Part shown: one piece after another, positions 32,052-41,134 of the stretch | Layout of the letters: every line of letters begins with the position of its first letter | Position numbering within the stretch: the stretch's first letter is position 1 | Assembly: GCA_036676475.1 (NCBI GenBank) | Contig: JAKFCU010000003.1 | Span: forward strand, 1-64,000 | Reading direction: 5' to 3' | DNA length: 64,000 bases | DNA from: LC029 sp036676475 | GTDB taxonomy: Bacteria > Bacillota > Bacilli > Aneurinibacillales > RAOX-1 | The notes under the pieces: model-generated | Seen by the model: only the letters and a program-made list of their open reading frames with translations | Database searches by the model: none | What the model was told of the DNA's origin: nothing | Position numbers and translations under genes: made by a program

Positions 32052-35000
32052 GCTGATTCTCCCCCTCGCTGCGAATTTCTTTATCTCTTAAATAGATCGA
32101 TTCATGGCGGTAGACAGCAAGATCAGCAAAATAAGGGTTCGTAAAGTGCTTGCTCATTAAGTAAAAGTGACCCGCTTTAAGCTTTCTAAGCCCTGTTTGG
32201 ATATCCTTGAGGTGTTCCGTAATCCTCTCCTCAATGTCTTCTATCCCCTTGCTGCCAACTGCAATGAGCTGCTTTAGGGCCTCGTTCCATAAACCCTTCT
32301 TGGTGGTATCGGATGGCTTCAAGCTGTAGTACCCCCCACCTACCATGCGGATTTCCTGATCCTTTTGCTTCATTAGCCACTTTTTCATGCTATAAAGGTA
32401 TAAAGGAATCTGATACGTGTACCCATCGCTCAGTTTCCAATAATTCATGTAACGCCCTAAGCTGGACTTATAGTCATAAATCACGAAATGACCCTGTTCG
32501 TCCATATCGATTCGGTCTATAATTCCATATAGCCAAATCTTGTCTTCTCCTAAATCAATTTGGATCGGCTGTTCATCAGAACGCTCGTCCCGGTGATCTC
32601 CTTCCCTCATTGGCAGCCCGAACGAAAGCTCCAAATATTGCGGGACAAGGGCACCACCCTTCGCTCTTGCTTTTTCACCTAATTCCAACTCCATTTTTAA
32701 CCATATGTTCAAATCGGCTGCGAGCTTTTCCACCTCCAGCATCCAGATGGCGGAATGCTCATAAATCGTTCCCCTGGCAAACAGGTTGGCTTCTTCCCTT
32801 AGATATCGGCTCAATTCTTCTTGATAAGCTTGCAACTGATCCCCTGCCAAGACCTCGCCACGATGCTGAGTAAAAAATCGTCGAAGCACTTCGTGCAGGA
32901 TATTTCCTTTGTCAACAGGGGAAACATCCTGTTCAAAGGTATCGAGGGGATGAACCCGGAGAATCCGTTTAAAGAAAAACGTTAACGGACTGGACATATA
33001 CTCATTGATTTGCGAGACGCTGTAGCAGTGATCATCAGAATAGAGAAGCTCGAGTTCATCCCGGAGTTGTTGATTCTCCTCGCTGCGCATCCTGTCCTCT
33101 TTAGGGTGCTGTAGATACCCATCCCACTTGGAGAAGGCTCCGAATTTTCGTGAATAATCCAAGTGGATGCCCTCTAGAATATGCTCATGATTAGCTGGCA
33201 GCCAGTCTTTCCGGAACAGGTGATAAAGCCTGTGCGCATCCGCTCTTCCCTTCGCCGCTAACCAGAATCCGTACTCCCGTTTGGATGATATCCAACTCGT
33301 GTCAGGAGCAAAGAAACCTTTCGACTCAGCAAATCTCCATTTATTTTCCTGTTCGCTTGCCCATTCTTCCGGGTAGCATTTCAATACGGTTTCCAAGTAG
33401 GCGGAGACGAGTGCACTTTCATTACTTTTCGGGGAGATGAAGGTGAAAGTCAGTTTTTCTAAAGCTGCCTGGATAGACATATGAAAAAATAACAATTCTT
33501 TTTCATAATGGTAGTGGCTTGTGGATAAATGACTCATTTCCTTGATTAACGATCTTTCCGTGTCCCCAAGAAGCCAATGCTCCCTTTGTTTTAAGGGGAA
33601 CGAGCCTTCATTACAGCCTAAGACATAGACTTCCTTAAATTGCAATCCGCGAGCCGAGGAAGGGTCTAAGCATACCATTCCTTCTGGATCGCCTTTTTCA
33701 ATCACTACGGTCTGGTCAAGCCAAAGCTGCTGCCATTCAGCAAGAAATTTGGAATAAGGGAGTTCACGCTGTAATTCATCCAACAACTTGGCAGAAGCCC
33801 TCATTTCCTCTAAGCTTTCGATTAATAGCTGCAAAGCCTGCCAATCTCGCTTCAACCAATTCATCTTTTGATCAGATGGGCATCTAGGCTGGTTCAGAAT
33901 AACTTTCTCTAATTGCAAGGAGGTGATCAGTGAACTTAGTTGTTGGATATGTCCCTCTACCGTACTCCCACGGGAATGAGACACCCTTTGATTCAACTCT
34001 TGAAACCAATGGATATGGTTTCTGAGATGTTTCTCTTCTTCTCTCCAACGCTCCCGATCCGAATCATCACCGGCTTCCGCTTGAAGCTTCATCGTACTTT
34101 CCATATCTTTCCGGAGGGCACCTATCCAATTGGCCTCCCCTTCCAAAATTCCTTTGCTCTTCATCCAGCGGATCAGTCGCTGACTTGGTTGATTCTCCCA
34201 TTGAATAGAGGAGCCGTCCGCAAGCTTCATGAGAAGATCCCGATTCCAATTGGATTCCTTCAGCCACAGCAGGGATTGAACTTGCTGGATCAGGGGAACC
34301 TCCCTTAATGTACACTCCCTATTTAATTGGATAGGGATATTCTCTTCTTTAGCCAACTCGAGAAGGTATGATTTATATGTATCACCGTCCCGCACCATAA
34401 TGGCAAAATCCCGCGGTTTGAGCAAGGGATTCCTTAAGCGACTTTGCTTCATGAGCTTAAAAACCATTTCCACTTCTTTTTTTTCTGAAGCGCAAGGAAT
34501 CATCTCCAAACGCTCTGGCATGGGCAAGATTGATCGCTTAGAGGAAAACAGCACTCCACCTAGTCTCCAAAGGTCGGCATGCGGTTCCTTGACCTTTTCA
34601 AAGGGAATCTCTGTACACCAGTCCTTAGAAAGGGAACTCACCATGTCCCCATACTTCCCTGTTAAATCGACCCGTTCAAAGCCCCATTCGTGGTGAATCC
34701 GTTGCAGCATCTTTTCTAGATAGGAATGCAATCCCTCCCTATATCCGTTCCCCTCCCGAATGTGATGGTCATATCGTTCCTTCTGGTAGGGAACATAGAT
34801 TCCAACTTGCTGGATGGACGGCAGGCAAACCAATTGGCGCAATAGTTTGAACTGCAAGGGTGTAAAATCCAAAAACTGATCAACCCAGACCGTATCGATC
34901 TGTTGCAGCCAAGCTGGCAGCAAATCTCCCTTTTCTATGAACGCAATCGCTTTTTCCAATCTCGATTCCGTAGTGAGATACGTAGTTTGATTCCATCGTG

Positions 35001-35505
35001 AGAGCTGTTCCATTTTCTGCCCGGACAAAATAAACAGCCTGGAAATAGCCTTGAATTTCGGAATTCCATGCGGGTCATTCACCATGTCCATCGCTTGCTC
35101 CACGGTGAAACCGGAACGTTTCAGTTCCCCCATCATATGGATAAATGCGTTTTTAACCCCCGATTGCTCCAGTTGGGCTTGAATATCGTTTAGCCCAAAC
35201 TCCTCTAAAACTTGATCAATTAAATCATCATGTAACCGAAAGAATTCGTAATTAGTAAAGGATTGACTTCCTGGAATAGCATGCTCCATAATCTTAAGGG
35301 CAATATCATCAAAGCTAAGCAAGTGTAAATTCGGGATTCCTTCCAATTCCTCAAGCAAATATTGTCGGACTTCCTTTAATAGATTTTGAGTCGGTAATAT
35401 AAAAAGAAAGGAGGAAGCGCGGTCCTGATCCATTCGCTGCTTGATCTTATTTACCCAAATCTGTCTGGCCATAGGACCAAAGGGTCCTGTATATAGTTTT
35501 TTCAA
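32023..35505 (-). CDS. addB: AddB-like nuclease subunit lacking the iron-sulfur cysteines
   Basis: The 1160-residue protein keeps the AddB course: LPTQNLLKEVRQYLLEEL, LSFDDIALKIM, YVLGCNEGSFPLK, and a C-terminal nuclease with IDMDEQGHFVIYDYKSSLG. The N-terminal Walker A of Bacillus AddB is absent (YTGPFGPMAR instead). The four cysteines that staple the nuclease domain in known AddB proteins are also missing: EYMSSPLTFFFKR replaces the CP motif and FTNPYFADLAVYRHE replaces the CxxC tail. It is the first gene of addB-addA. Confidence 0.85.
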   Translation of the reverse strand: MKKLYTGPFGPMARQIWVNKIKQRMDQDRASSFLFILPTQNLLKEVRQYLLEELEGIPNLHLLSFDDIALKIMEHAIPGSQSFTNYEFFRLHDDLIDQVLEEFGLNDIQAQLEQSGVKNAFIHMMGELKRSGFTVEQAMDMVNDPHGIPKFKAISRLFILSGQKMEQLSRWNQTTYLTTESRLEKAIAFIEKGDLLPAWLQQIDTVWVDQFLDFTPLQFKLLRQLVCLPSIQQVGIYVPYQKERYDHHIREGNGYREGLHSYLEKMLQRIHHEWGFERVDLTGKYGDMVSSLSKDWCTEIPFEKVKEPHADLWRLGGVLFSSKRSILPMPERLEMIPCASEKKEVEMVFKLMKQSRLRNPLLKPRDFAIMVRDGDTYKSYLLELAKEENIPIQLNRECTLREVPLIQQVQSLLWLKESNWNRDLLMKLADGSSIQWENQPSQRLIRWMKSKGILEGEANWIGALRKDMESTMKLQAEAGDDSDRERWREEEKHLRNHIHWFQELNQRVSHSRGSTVEGHIQQLSSLITSLQLEKVILNQPRCPSDQKMNWLKRDWQALQLLIESLEEMRASAKLLDELQRELPYSKFLAEWQQLWLDQTVVIEKGDPEGMVCLDPSSARGLQFKEVYVLGCNEGSFPLKQREHWLLGDTERSLIKEMSHLSTSHYHYEKELLFFHMSIQAALEKLTFTFISPKSNESALVSAYLETVLKCYPEEWASEQENKWRFAESKGFFAPDTSWISSKREYGFWLAAKGRADAHRLYHLFRKDWLPANHEHILEGIHLDYSRKFGAFSKWDGYLQHPKEDRMRSEENQQLRDELELLYSDDHCYSVSQINEYMSSPLTFFFKRILRVHPLDTFEQDVSPVDKGNILHEVLRRFFTQHRGEVLAGDQLQAYQEELSRYLREEANLFARGTIYEHSAIWMLEVEKLAADLNIWLKMELELGEKARAKGGALVPQYLELSFGLPMREGDHRDERSDEQPIQIDLGEDKIWLYGIIDRIDMDEQGHFVIYDYKSSLGRYMNYWKLSDGYTYQIPLYLYSMKKWLMKQKDQEIRMVGGGYYSLKPSDTTKKGLWNEALKQLIAVGSKGIEDIEERITEHLKDIQTGLRKLKAGHFYLMSKHFTNPYFADLAVYRHESIYLRDKEIRSEGENQHDSNHPGES

Positions 35506-35685
35506 TCACTTCACCGTCCTTCTAAAAGGGCATAGTATATTCATTTTATCATAAATGATTGGAAATCGCGGACTTTGAACTAACAGGGGTAAATTGTTAC
35601 AATTCGTTTTTTATAAAGGAATTTGTTGAAGATTGACGAAATAAGTAAAGATGAATCGTGTTTGAAATTAAAGGAGTTGTCTGCC

Positions 35686-37833
35686 TTGTCACGAAACACA
35701 AGTGATTTTATTTTTTCTTTAGATATAGGTACGCGCAGTGTGGTAGGTGTTATCTTGAAGCTGCAAGAAAACTCGATCACCATAATCGATGTGGAAATAG
35801 CTGAACATCTTGAACGTTCCATGCTAGATGGACAAATCCACGATGTATCGGAAGTTTGCAAGGTTATCACCCAGGTGAAGGATCGCTTAGCTGAACGAAA
35901 CGGCCCTTTGCAAGAAGTATCCGTCGCTGCAGCAGGGCGATCATTAAAAACGAAACGAGTGCATTTGGAGAAATCTATTTCAGGAATCGCCTTATTGACC
36001 AAGGATGACGTTCTTAGCTTGGAGCTTTCCGCCATTCAGGAAGCGCAGAAACAACTGGCTGACGATCATGCTGCTTCAGATTTTCACCACTATTATTGTG
36101 TGGGATACAGTGTGGTCAACTATTATTTGGACAGGGATATTATAGGGAATCTCGTCGATCAGCGAGGTCAGCTGGCTGAAGTGGATATTATAGCCACCTT
36201 TCTGCCAAGGGTCGTTGTGGACTCTTTGATGACCGCCTTGAACCGAGCTGATTTGCAAATGAAAACCTTGACCTTGGAGCCCATTGCAGCTATCCATGTT
36301 CTCATTCCACCTTCCATGCGAAAATTGAACATTGCCCTTGTCGATATCGGAGCAGGCACCTCGGATATTGCCCTAACTGCGGAAGGTACCATTACAGCTT
36401 ATGGCATGGTCCCCATTGCAGGCGATGAAATAACAGAAGCATTGAGTCAGGCCTATTTAATGGATTTTTACGAGGCCGAACAAGTAAAGCGAAAACTACA
36501 AGCCGAACAACCTGTATCCTTCACCGACATTCTTGGGATGGAATATACGCTGGAAGCTACCGAGATCGTCGAGAATATCCAGACAGAAGTCGAGCGATTG
36601 GCAGGAGAGATTTCTGCGAAGATCCTTGAATTAAATGGAAAACCACCCCAAGCGGTCATGCTCATCGGAGGAGGCAGCTTGACTCCGACTTTATCTCAAC
36701 ATTTGGCCGATCGTCTTCATTTGCCGGCAGCCAGAGTAGCTGTAAGGGGTACGGAGGCCATCAAAAATCTGACCGGTATAGACGCCCTAAAAGGGCCAGA
36801 ATTTGTAACTCCCATAGGCATCGCCGTGGCTGCCCAAAGCCACCCGATTAAATATTTGACGGTTTGGTTAAACGGAGATGAGGTGCGAATCTTTGATTTA
36901 AAAAGGATTCAAGTCGGCGATGTCCTTTTGCATGCCGGGTTAGATATCAAAAAGCTTCGGGGCAGAGTGGGGATGGCGATTACGGTTCAGGTGAACGGAA
37001 AAGTCAAATTCATTCCGGGGACCTTAGGGACTCTCCCTACAATCACTGTAAACCATCAGCCAGCCCATTTTGACACCATGATCTCCAATCATGATAGGAT
37101 TCAGATCGAGCCCGGAACAGATGGGGAAGATGCTCATGTTTTGGTACAGGACTTAATCGAAGAAATTGGCACTTTGGATGTTTATATCCATGACATCCTC
37201 TATTCCCTGCCACCCCAATTTTTACGCAATGGACAACCTTGTAAGATGTCAGAACAAGTAAAGGATCGAGACCAAATCCAGATTCGTTTGCCACATACCC
37301 TGGAGGCAGTGATCTCTTCAGCGAAGCAAGAAGCCTTGCTCGAACTTACAAAAATAAACTATACGTTGAACGACCAGCATAAGACCATCGTGTTGGATCA
37401 ACTGGAGCTATCCATTAACGGCAAGGAAGCACAGCTCTCGAGTGTGATCACTCAAGGAGACCACATCAAGATCCATAAAACAACAAAGGAAAAACCACCT
37501 ATTCAATCCTTAGTACCTGATGAACAGATGGTAGCCATTTTTACCACGGTGACTTTTAATGGTGAACCACTTCAACTCCCCGTCGTTCAAACCGATTTTT
37601 GGGTAAACGGTCAGCCTGTAACAGCAGAACAAAGAATCGAAGACGGAGATGAATTAGTTATCCAAACAAGCACCCAATCCAATCCAATCTATAGTGATAT
37701 CTTTCGTTATAGTCCGATCGAAGCAGCCAAGCCAAGTGGCGCTAGCAAAATGAAAACCTTGGTCAATGGCAAACCCGTTGACTTTAGTAAGGAACTAAAG
37801 GAAGGCGATCGGGTTGAACTCATTTGGGAATGA
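35686..37833 (+). CDS. FtsA/PilM-like actin-fold ATPase with ubiquitin-like C-terminal repeats
   Basis: An actin-like ATPase core occupies the first 350 residues: FIFSLDIGTRSVVGVIL (phosphate 1), IALVDIGAGTSDIAL (phosphate 2), VMLIGGGSLTPTLSQHL (adenosine), plus an SHS2-like insert with AAAGRSLKTKRV. The remaining half holds several short beta-grasp-like segments with the pattern VNG..V......L..GD.I/V (for example TLVNGKPVDFSKELKEGDRV). I start at the TTG at 35686 because AAAGGAG lies nine bases upstream; a TTG at 35623 would be the alternative. Similar FtsA-domain proteins occur in Bacilli without a known role. Coupled to a UbiB kinase gene. Confidence 0.75.
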   Translation: MSRNTSDFIFSLDIGTRSVVGVILKLQENSITIIDVEIAEHLERSMLDGQIHDVSEVCKVITQVKDRLAERNGPLQEVSVAAAGRSLKTKRVHLEKSISGIALLTKDDVLSLELSAIQEAQKQLADDHAASDFHHYYCVGYSVVNYYLDRDIIGNLVDQRGQLAEVDIIATFLPRVVVDSLMTALNRADLQMKTLTLEPIAAIHVLIPPSMRKLNIALVDIGAGTSDIALTAEGTITAYGMVPIAGDEITEALSQAYLMDFYEAEQVKRKLQAEQPVSFTDILGMEYTLEATEIVENIQTEVERLAGEISAKILELNGKPPQAVMLIGGGSLTPTLSQHLADRLHLPAARVAVRGTEAIKNLTGIDALKGPEFVTPIGIAVAAQSHPIKYLTVWLNGDEVRIFDLKRIQVGDVLLHAGLDIKKLRGRVGMAITVQVNGKVKFIPGTLGTLPTITVNHQPAHFDTMISNHDRIQIEPGTDGEDAHVLVQDLIEEIGTLDVYIHDILYSLPPQFLRNGQPCKMSEQVKDRDQIQIRLPHTLEAVISSAKQEALLELTKINYTLNDQHKTIVLDQLELSINGKEAQLSSVITQGDHIKIHKTTKEKPPIQSLVPDEQMVAIFTTVTFNGEPLQLPVVQTDFWVNGQPVTAEQRIEDGDELVIQTSTQSNPIYSDIFRYSPIEAAKPSGASKMKTLVNGKPVDFSKELKEGDRVELIWE

Positions 37834-37876
37834 AAATAACAAGGATGGTCAGGCTGTCCTTAGAAGGCTGGAACCG

Positions 37877-39169
37877 ATGAAAATAAAACTGATTCGCAGA
37901 CTTTTGATTATCCGTTTAGCCCTTTCTTTTGTATTCGATTATTGGAAAATATGCCGTCTGAACAGAAAGCTTCAGGGTATGCAGCTAGAAACCGAAGTGA
38001 ATCACATCTGTGCCCAAGCGGGCAAGCGGATGCGTCTTACCGCTTTTCGACTAAAAGGAATTATCGTCAAAATCGGGCAATTTCTAAGTATGCGAGAGGA
38101 TTTGCTTCCTCAAGCCTTTACTGAGCAGTTGACTGAGCTTCAGGATGCTATGCCCGCTGCTCCTTTCCGGTCTGTTCACTCCATTATTGAGCAAGAATTA
38201 AATCAGAAAATCCAAGCCGTGTTTAGCAGCTTTGATGAAAATGCAGTTGCCGCAGCCTCCCTTGCTCAAGTTCATAAAGCCGTACTACTGAATGGAACGA
38301 AAGTAGCTGTAAAGGTTCTGCGACCAGGCATGGAAAAAATGGCCCAAGCGGATTTAGACTCCCTTGGCCTTGTCGCAAAAATAACCCAGCGGATTCCCTC
38401 ATTAAGCCGCAAGATGAACTTTGTTGAACTCCATCAACAATTTACTGAGACAATCCATCGGGAATTAGATTTTGGGCAAGAACTTTTTCATCTTCAACGG
38501 ATCGAAGACATGTTTTCTAAAGATCAACGTTTGAAAGTTCCCAAAGCTTATCAGGAATACTGTTCCCGTCGTCTCCTCGTGCTGGAATACGTAGAAGGAG
38601 CACGCATAACCGACAAGAGGACACTAGCAGCATGGAAAGTGGATGGCTTGTCCATGGCAGAAACCTTGCTTGAAGCTTATTTACGTCAGCTTTTTCTTTA
38701 TGGATTTATCCATGTTGATCCTCATCCAGGCAATTTGCTTATCTTGCCTGATCATCGCCTATGCATGTTGGATTTTGGCATGATTCATGAACTGACAACG
38801 AATGAAGTTAAGACGATACGATTGCTTTTACAAAGTTTCCTTTTTCATGATATAGATGGAATCTTATCGGCTTTGGAGCAATTAGGCTATCTTCATCCCG
38901 ACGCCAATCGTGAGCAGCTTAGGAACAATTTTTCTCAGATACATGACTGTAAACAACTAAATATAGCTAAACTTAAAATGTTATTACAGAACAGCCCGCT
39001 CAAACTTCGGGCCAAATATATGTTTCTCCTTCGAGGAACCGGACTCCTCAAAAGCTCTTTGACCCTAATGGCCCCCCATGCGGATTTGTTCAATCTGCTG
39101 CTAAAAGTTGGACCGTCTGTGTTCATGACTCCGGCTGAAGATAAAGAGGATGAAAGCGCCCTGACTTGA
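37877..39169 (+). CDS. ABC1/UbiB (AarF) family atypical kinase
   Basis: Signatures of the ABC1/ADCK family are present: IVKIGQFLSMREDLLP (KxGQ helix), the Ala-rich loop AVAAASLAQVHKA, Lys in KVAVKVLRPG, FIHVDPHPGNLLIL (catalytic Asp/Asn) and CMLDFGM (metal Asp). The family supports quinone or lipid metabolism at the membrane. ATG 37877 has AGAAGG upstream; a TTG at 37814 would overlap the previous gene. Between the genes a 16-codon frame starting at 37830 (ATGA overlap) ends in the ATGA of this gene, which would couple translation. Confidence 0.85.
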   Translation: MKIKLIRRLLIIRLALSFVFDYWKICRLNRKLQGMQLETEVNHICAQAGKRMRLTAFRLKGIIVKIGQFLSMREDLLPQAFTEQLTELQDAMPAAPFRSVHSIIEQELNQKIQAVFSSFDENAVAAASLAQVHKAVLLNGTKVAVKVLRPGMEKMAQADLDSLGLVAKITQRIPSLSRKMNFVELHQQFTETIHRELDFGQELFHLQRIEDMFSKDQRLKVPKAYQEYCSRRLLVLEYVEGARITDKRTLAAWKVDGLSMAETLLEAYLRQLFLYGFIHVDPHPGNLLILPDHRLCMLDFGMIHELTTNEVKTIRLLLQSFLFHDIDGILSALEQLGYLHPDANREQLRNNFSQIHDCKQLNIAKLKMLLQNSPLKLRAKYMFLLRGTGLLKSSLTLMAPHADLFNLLLKVGPSVFMTPAEDKEDESALT

Positions 39170-39187
39170 TCAGTGCGTTTTTTTTTT
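39154..39187 (+). terminator. Intrinsic terminator of the FtsA-like/ubiB operon
   Basis: GCGCCCTGA and TCAGTGCG form the stem, followed by ten T; it overlaps the stop codon of the kinase gene. Confidence 0.85.
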
Positions 39188-39323
39188 GCATTGACAATTA
39201 ACTATCAAGATACTACTCCCCCGAATCTGCAGAATAAAAATATTTTCTTCCCATCACCTTTTTATCAAAAAAACATATGATTTAATACAAAGCAATTACA
39301 GCAAATTTCGGAGGTGATGAACC

Positions 39324-39611
39324 ATGACCTTTGCGCTTTCAGGATTAATGCTCTATACGATGTGGGCAATCTTTGGACTCATGTTTACCGATTTTCTTAT
39401 CAGCTTTTTCCAATCCCTCTCATCTAAATCTTTCCTCATAACATTAATGCTAGATTATTTAAAAGATGTACTAAACTACGTTCTGCCTTTAATGATTCTA
39501 GTGAATTTGATGCCATTGGATCCTACCGGTTGGGTGATGTTAATCGGGTATTACGTTGGTGGACTCGCCATCATATGGAACTATCTGACCTCCATCAAAA
39601 GCAAATTCTAA
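39324..39611 (+). CDS. Small membrane protein (95 aa)
   Basis: The ATG follows GGAGGTGATGAACC. Three hydrophobic segments (LYTMWAIFGLMFTDFLISFF, VLNYVLPLMILVNLMPL, WVMLIGYYVGGLAIIWNYL) fill most of the protein. No family recognised. Monocistronic, between terminators. Confidence 0.7.
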   Translation: MTFALSGLMLYTMWAIFGLMFTDFLISFFQSLSSKSFLITLMLDYLKDVLNYVLPLMILVNLMPLDPTGWVMLIGYYVGGLAIIWNYLTSIKSKF

Positions 39612-39617
39612 ACACTT

Positions 39618-39650
39618 AAGAACCTCCCTATTCGGGAGGTTCTTATTTTA
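39618..39650. terminator. Bidirectional intrinsic terminator
   Basis: AAGAACCTCCC and GGGAGGTTCTT with loop TATTC, then TATTTT; it separates the convergent genes at 39324 and 39653. Confidence 0.88.
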
Positions 39651-39652
39651 GT

Positions 39653-39841
39653 CTAATCAGTTTGTTCCCCTATCAATTTAGCCGTGTATATTTCTGTTTG
39701 ATCGTTGTACGACATAAACGTCCCTACCATATTTCCATTGTCATCTTCAATTCGTATACTTTCGCCTTCTACCCACAAATGATGTTTATCACACAAAGTG
39801 GTCAAGTCTTTCATGAAATCTTTCAAGTTTCCTTTTGACAT
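39653..39841 (-). CDS. Small hypothetical protein (62 aa)
   Basis: ATG 39841 follows GGGAGGCATTGGG; the longer frame from TTG 39859 begins within that site. The product (SKGNLKDFMKDLTTLCDKHH to AKLIGEQTD) has an N-terminal helix and a beta part (GESIRIEDDNGNMVGTFM). Soluble, family not recognised. Confidence 0.6.
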   Translation of the reverse strand: MSKGNLKDFMKDLTTLCDKHHLWVEGESIRIEDDNGNMVGTFMSYNDQTEIYTAKLIGEQTD

Positions 39842-39970
39842 CCCAATGCCTCCCTGCAAATCCTTTATTTATATGTTACCTAGATATCGTTATCGTTATC
39901 CGTCAAATTTTGGGACTTGAATTACGATTATATCCATAAAACACCCCTGTAGAGACCGGAGTAAAATGAG

Positions 39971-40025
39971 TTTCGCGGAATTCCCTCTAATTTTGCGGAG
40001 AATATCAACAATCTTGCGGAGAAAA
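39971..40025. repeat. Three-copy phased repeat, core TTGCGGAGA
   Basis: Cores GCGGA at 39975, 39995 and 40016 are 20 and 21 bp apart, the same spacing as the array at 23759 with a related core. It lies in the promoter-side gap of the NERD gene. Confidence 0.65.
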
Positions 40026-40085
40026 AAGGATTTCGGATGACCAAGCTCGAATATTTTAGTATTTCATCGAAGGGGAGGTTTAATA

Positions 40086-41021
40086 TTGGTTAAAAAAGAA
40101 CGTGAAATTCCGCTACGTTTAATAAAAGAAGAGGCTCTTTTGCGACGACTTCTTCCACGACATCGCATACGTAAGGAAATTGATCAGAGTGTTCAAAAAA
40201 GATGGGCTGGATTTCGAGGGGAAAAAGAATTGGATTATCATCTTAGTTTTCTTCCGGAAAAAAAGTATTTTCTTTTTCAAGGGTTAGACTTCAACGGCTT
40301 CCAGATCGATTCTTTTGTGCTATCTCCCCACTTTGGACTCCTCATTGAATGCAAAAACCTTAAAGGTACCCTTCACTTCCAATCCCATCAGCTAATCCGA
40401 ACCTTTAAAGGAGACAAGGAAGGATTCCCCCATCCTCTCCTCCAGGTTCAACGTCAGCAGATTCAATTTAAGAAATGGCTAACCCTAGAAAAAATCAAAC
40501 CTTTTCCCCTTTATCATTTGGTGGCTATCTGTTCTCATCGTTCTGTACTTGAATCAGACCGATTGAGTACCTTTGACGAGATTCTTTTGGCAGAAAGGAT
40601 TCCATTCAAAATTGAGGATATGACAAAAAAAAATCCACAGCGAGTTTTATCCAGTTACCAGATTTCCAAGCTATCCGACCTTCTCATCACACATCACAAA
40701 CCAGGATGTATAAATCTAATTGAATACTTTCACCTATCCCCTGATGATTTAATACTTGGGATATCCTGCCCTAGATGTACATTTCTTCCTATGCAGCGGG
40801 TGCATGGAAAATGGAAATGCAGACAATGCCTCATGGTCTCATATGATGCACATGAGCAGGTCATTCTTGATCATCTTCTTCTCTTTGGAAGTCTCACAAA
40901 TTCCGAATGCCAAAATCTTCTTCAAATCTCCTCTCCCGACACAACCGGAAGACTTCTGTCATCGATGGACTTACCTTACCAAGGACTTACAAAAGGTCGG
41001 ATCTACCTCTCTCCAAAATAA
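40086..41021 (+). CDS. NERD-domain protein with C-terminal zinc ribbon
   Basis: The NERD (nuclease-related) domain spans about residues 40-160: GFRGEKELDYHLSF, NGFQIDSFVLSPHFGLLIECKN with the Asp and E-x-K of a restriction-like fold, then HPLLQVQRQQIQF. A CxxC pair (ISCPRCTFLP, WKCRQCLMVS) near residue 240 forms a zinc ribbon, and a winged-helix-like tail ends it. The TTG start at 40086 has GGGGAGG. Such proteins are thought to process DNA or RNA, but no activity is assigned here. Confidence 0.85.
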   Translation: MVKKEREIPLRLIKEEALLRRLLPRHRIRKEIDQSVQKRWAGFRGEKELDYHLSFLPEKKYFLFQGLDFNGFQIDSFVLSPHFGLLIECKNLKGTLHFQSHQLIRTFKGDKEGFPHPLLQVQRQQIQFKKWLTLEKIKPFPLYHLVAICSHRSVLESDRLSTFDEILLAERIPFKIEDMTKKNPQRVLSSYQISKLSDLLITHHKPGCINLIEYFHLSPDDLILGISCPRCTFLPMQRVHGKWKCRQCLMVSYDAHEQVILDHLLLFGSLTNSECQNLLQISSPDTTGRLLSSMDLPYQGLTKGRIYLSPK

Positions 41022-41029
41022 AAGAAGGA

Positions 41030-41070
41030 AAAAGCCGATTCTACTATGGAAGAGTCGGCTTTTGTATTTC
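41030..41070 (+). terminator. Intrinsic terminator of the NERD gene
   Basis: AAAAGCCGA and TCGGCTTTT form the stem around a 16-base loop, followed by GTATTT. Confidence 0.75.
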
Positions 41071-41134
41071 TCACATGATTTCACCTCTGGCAGGATAAAC
41101 TACCCATTATTATTCATTTGGAAAGGATGATACG

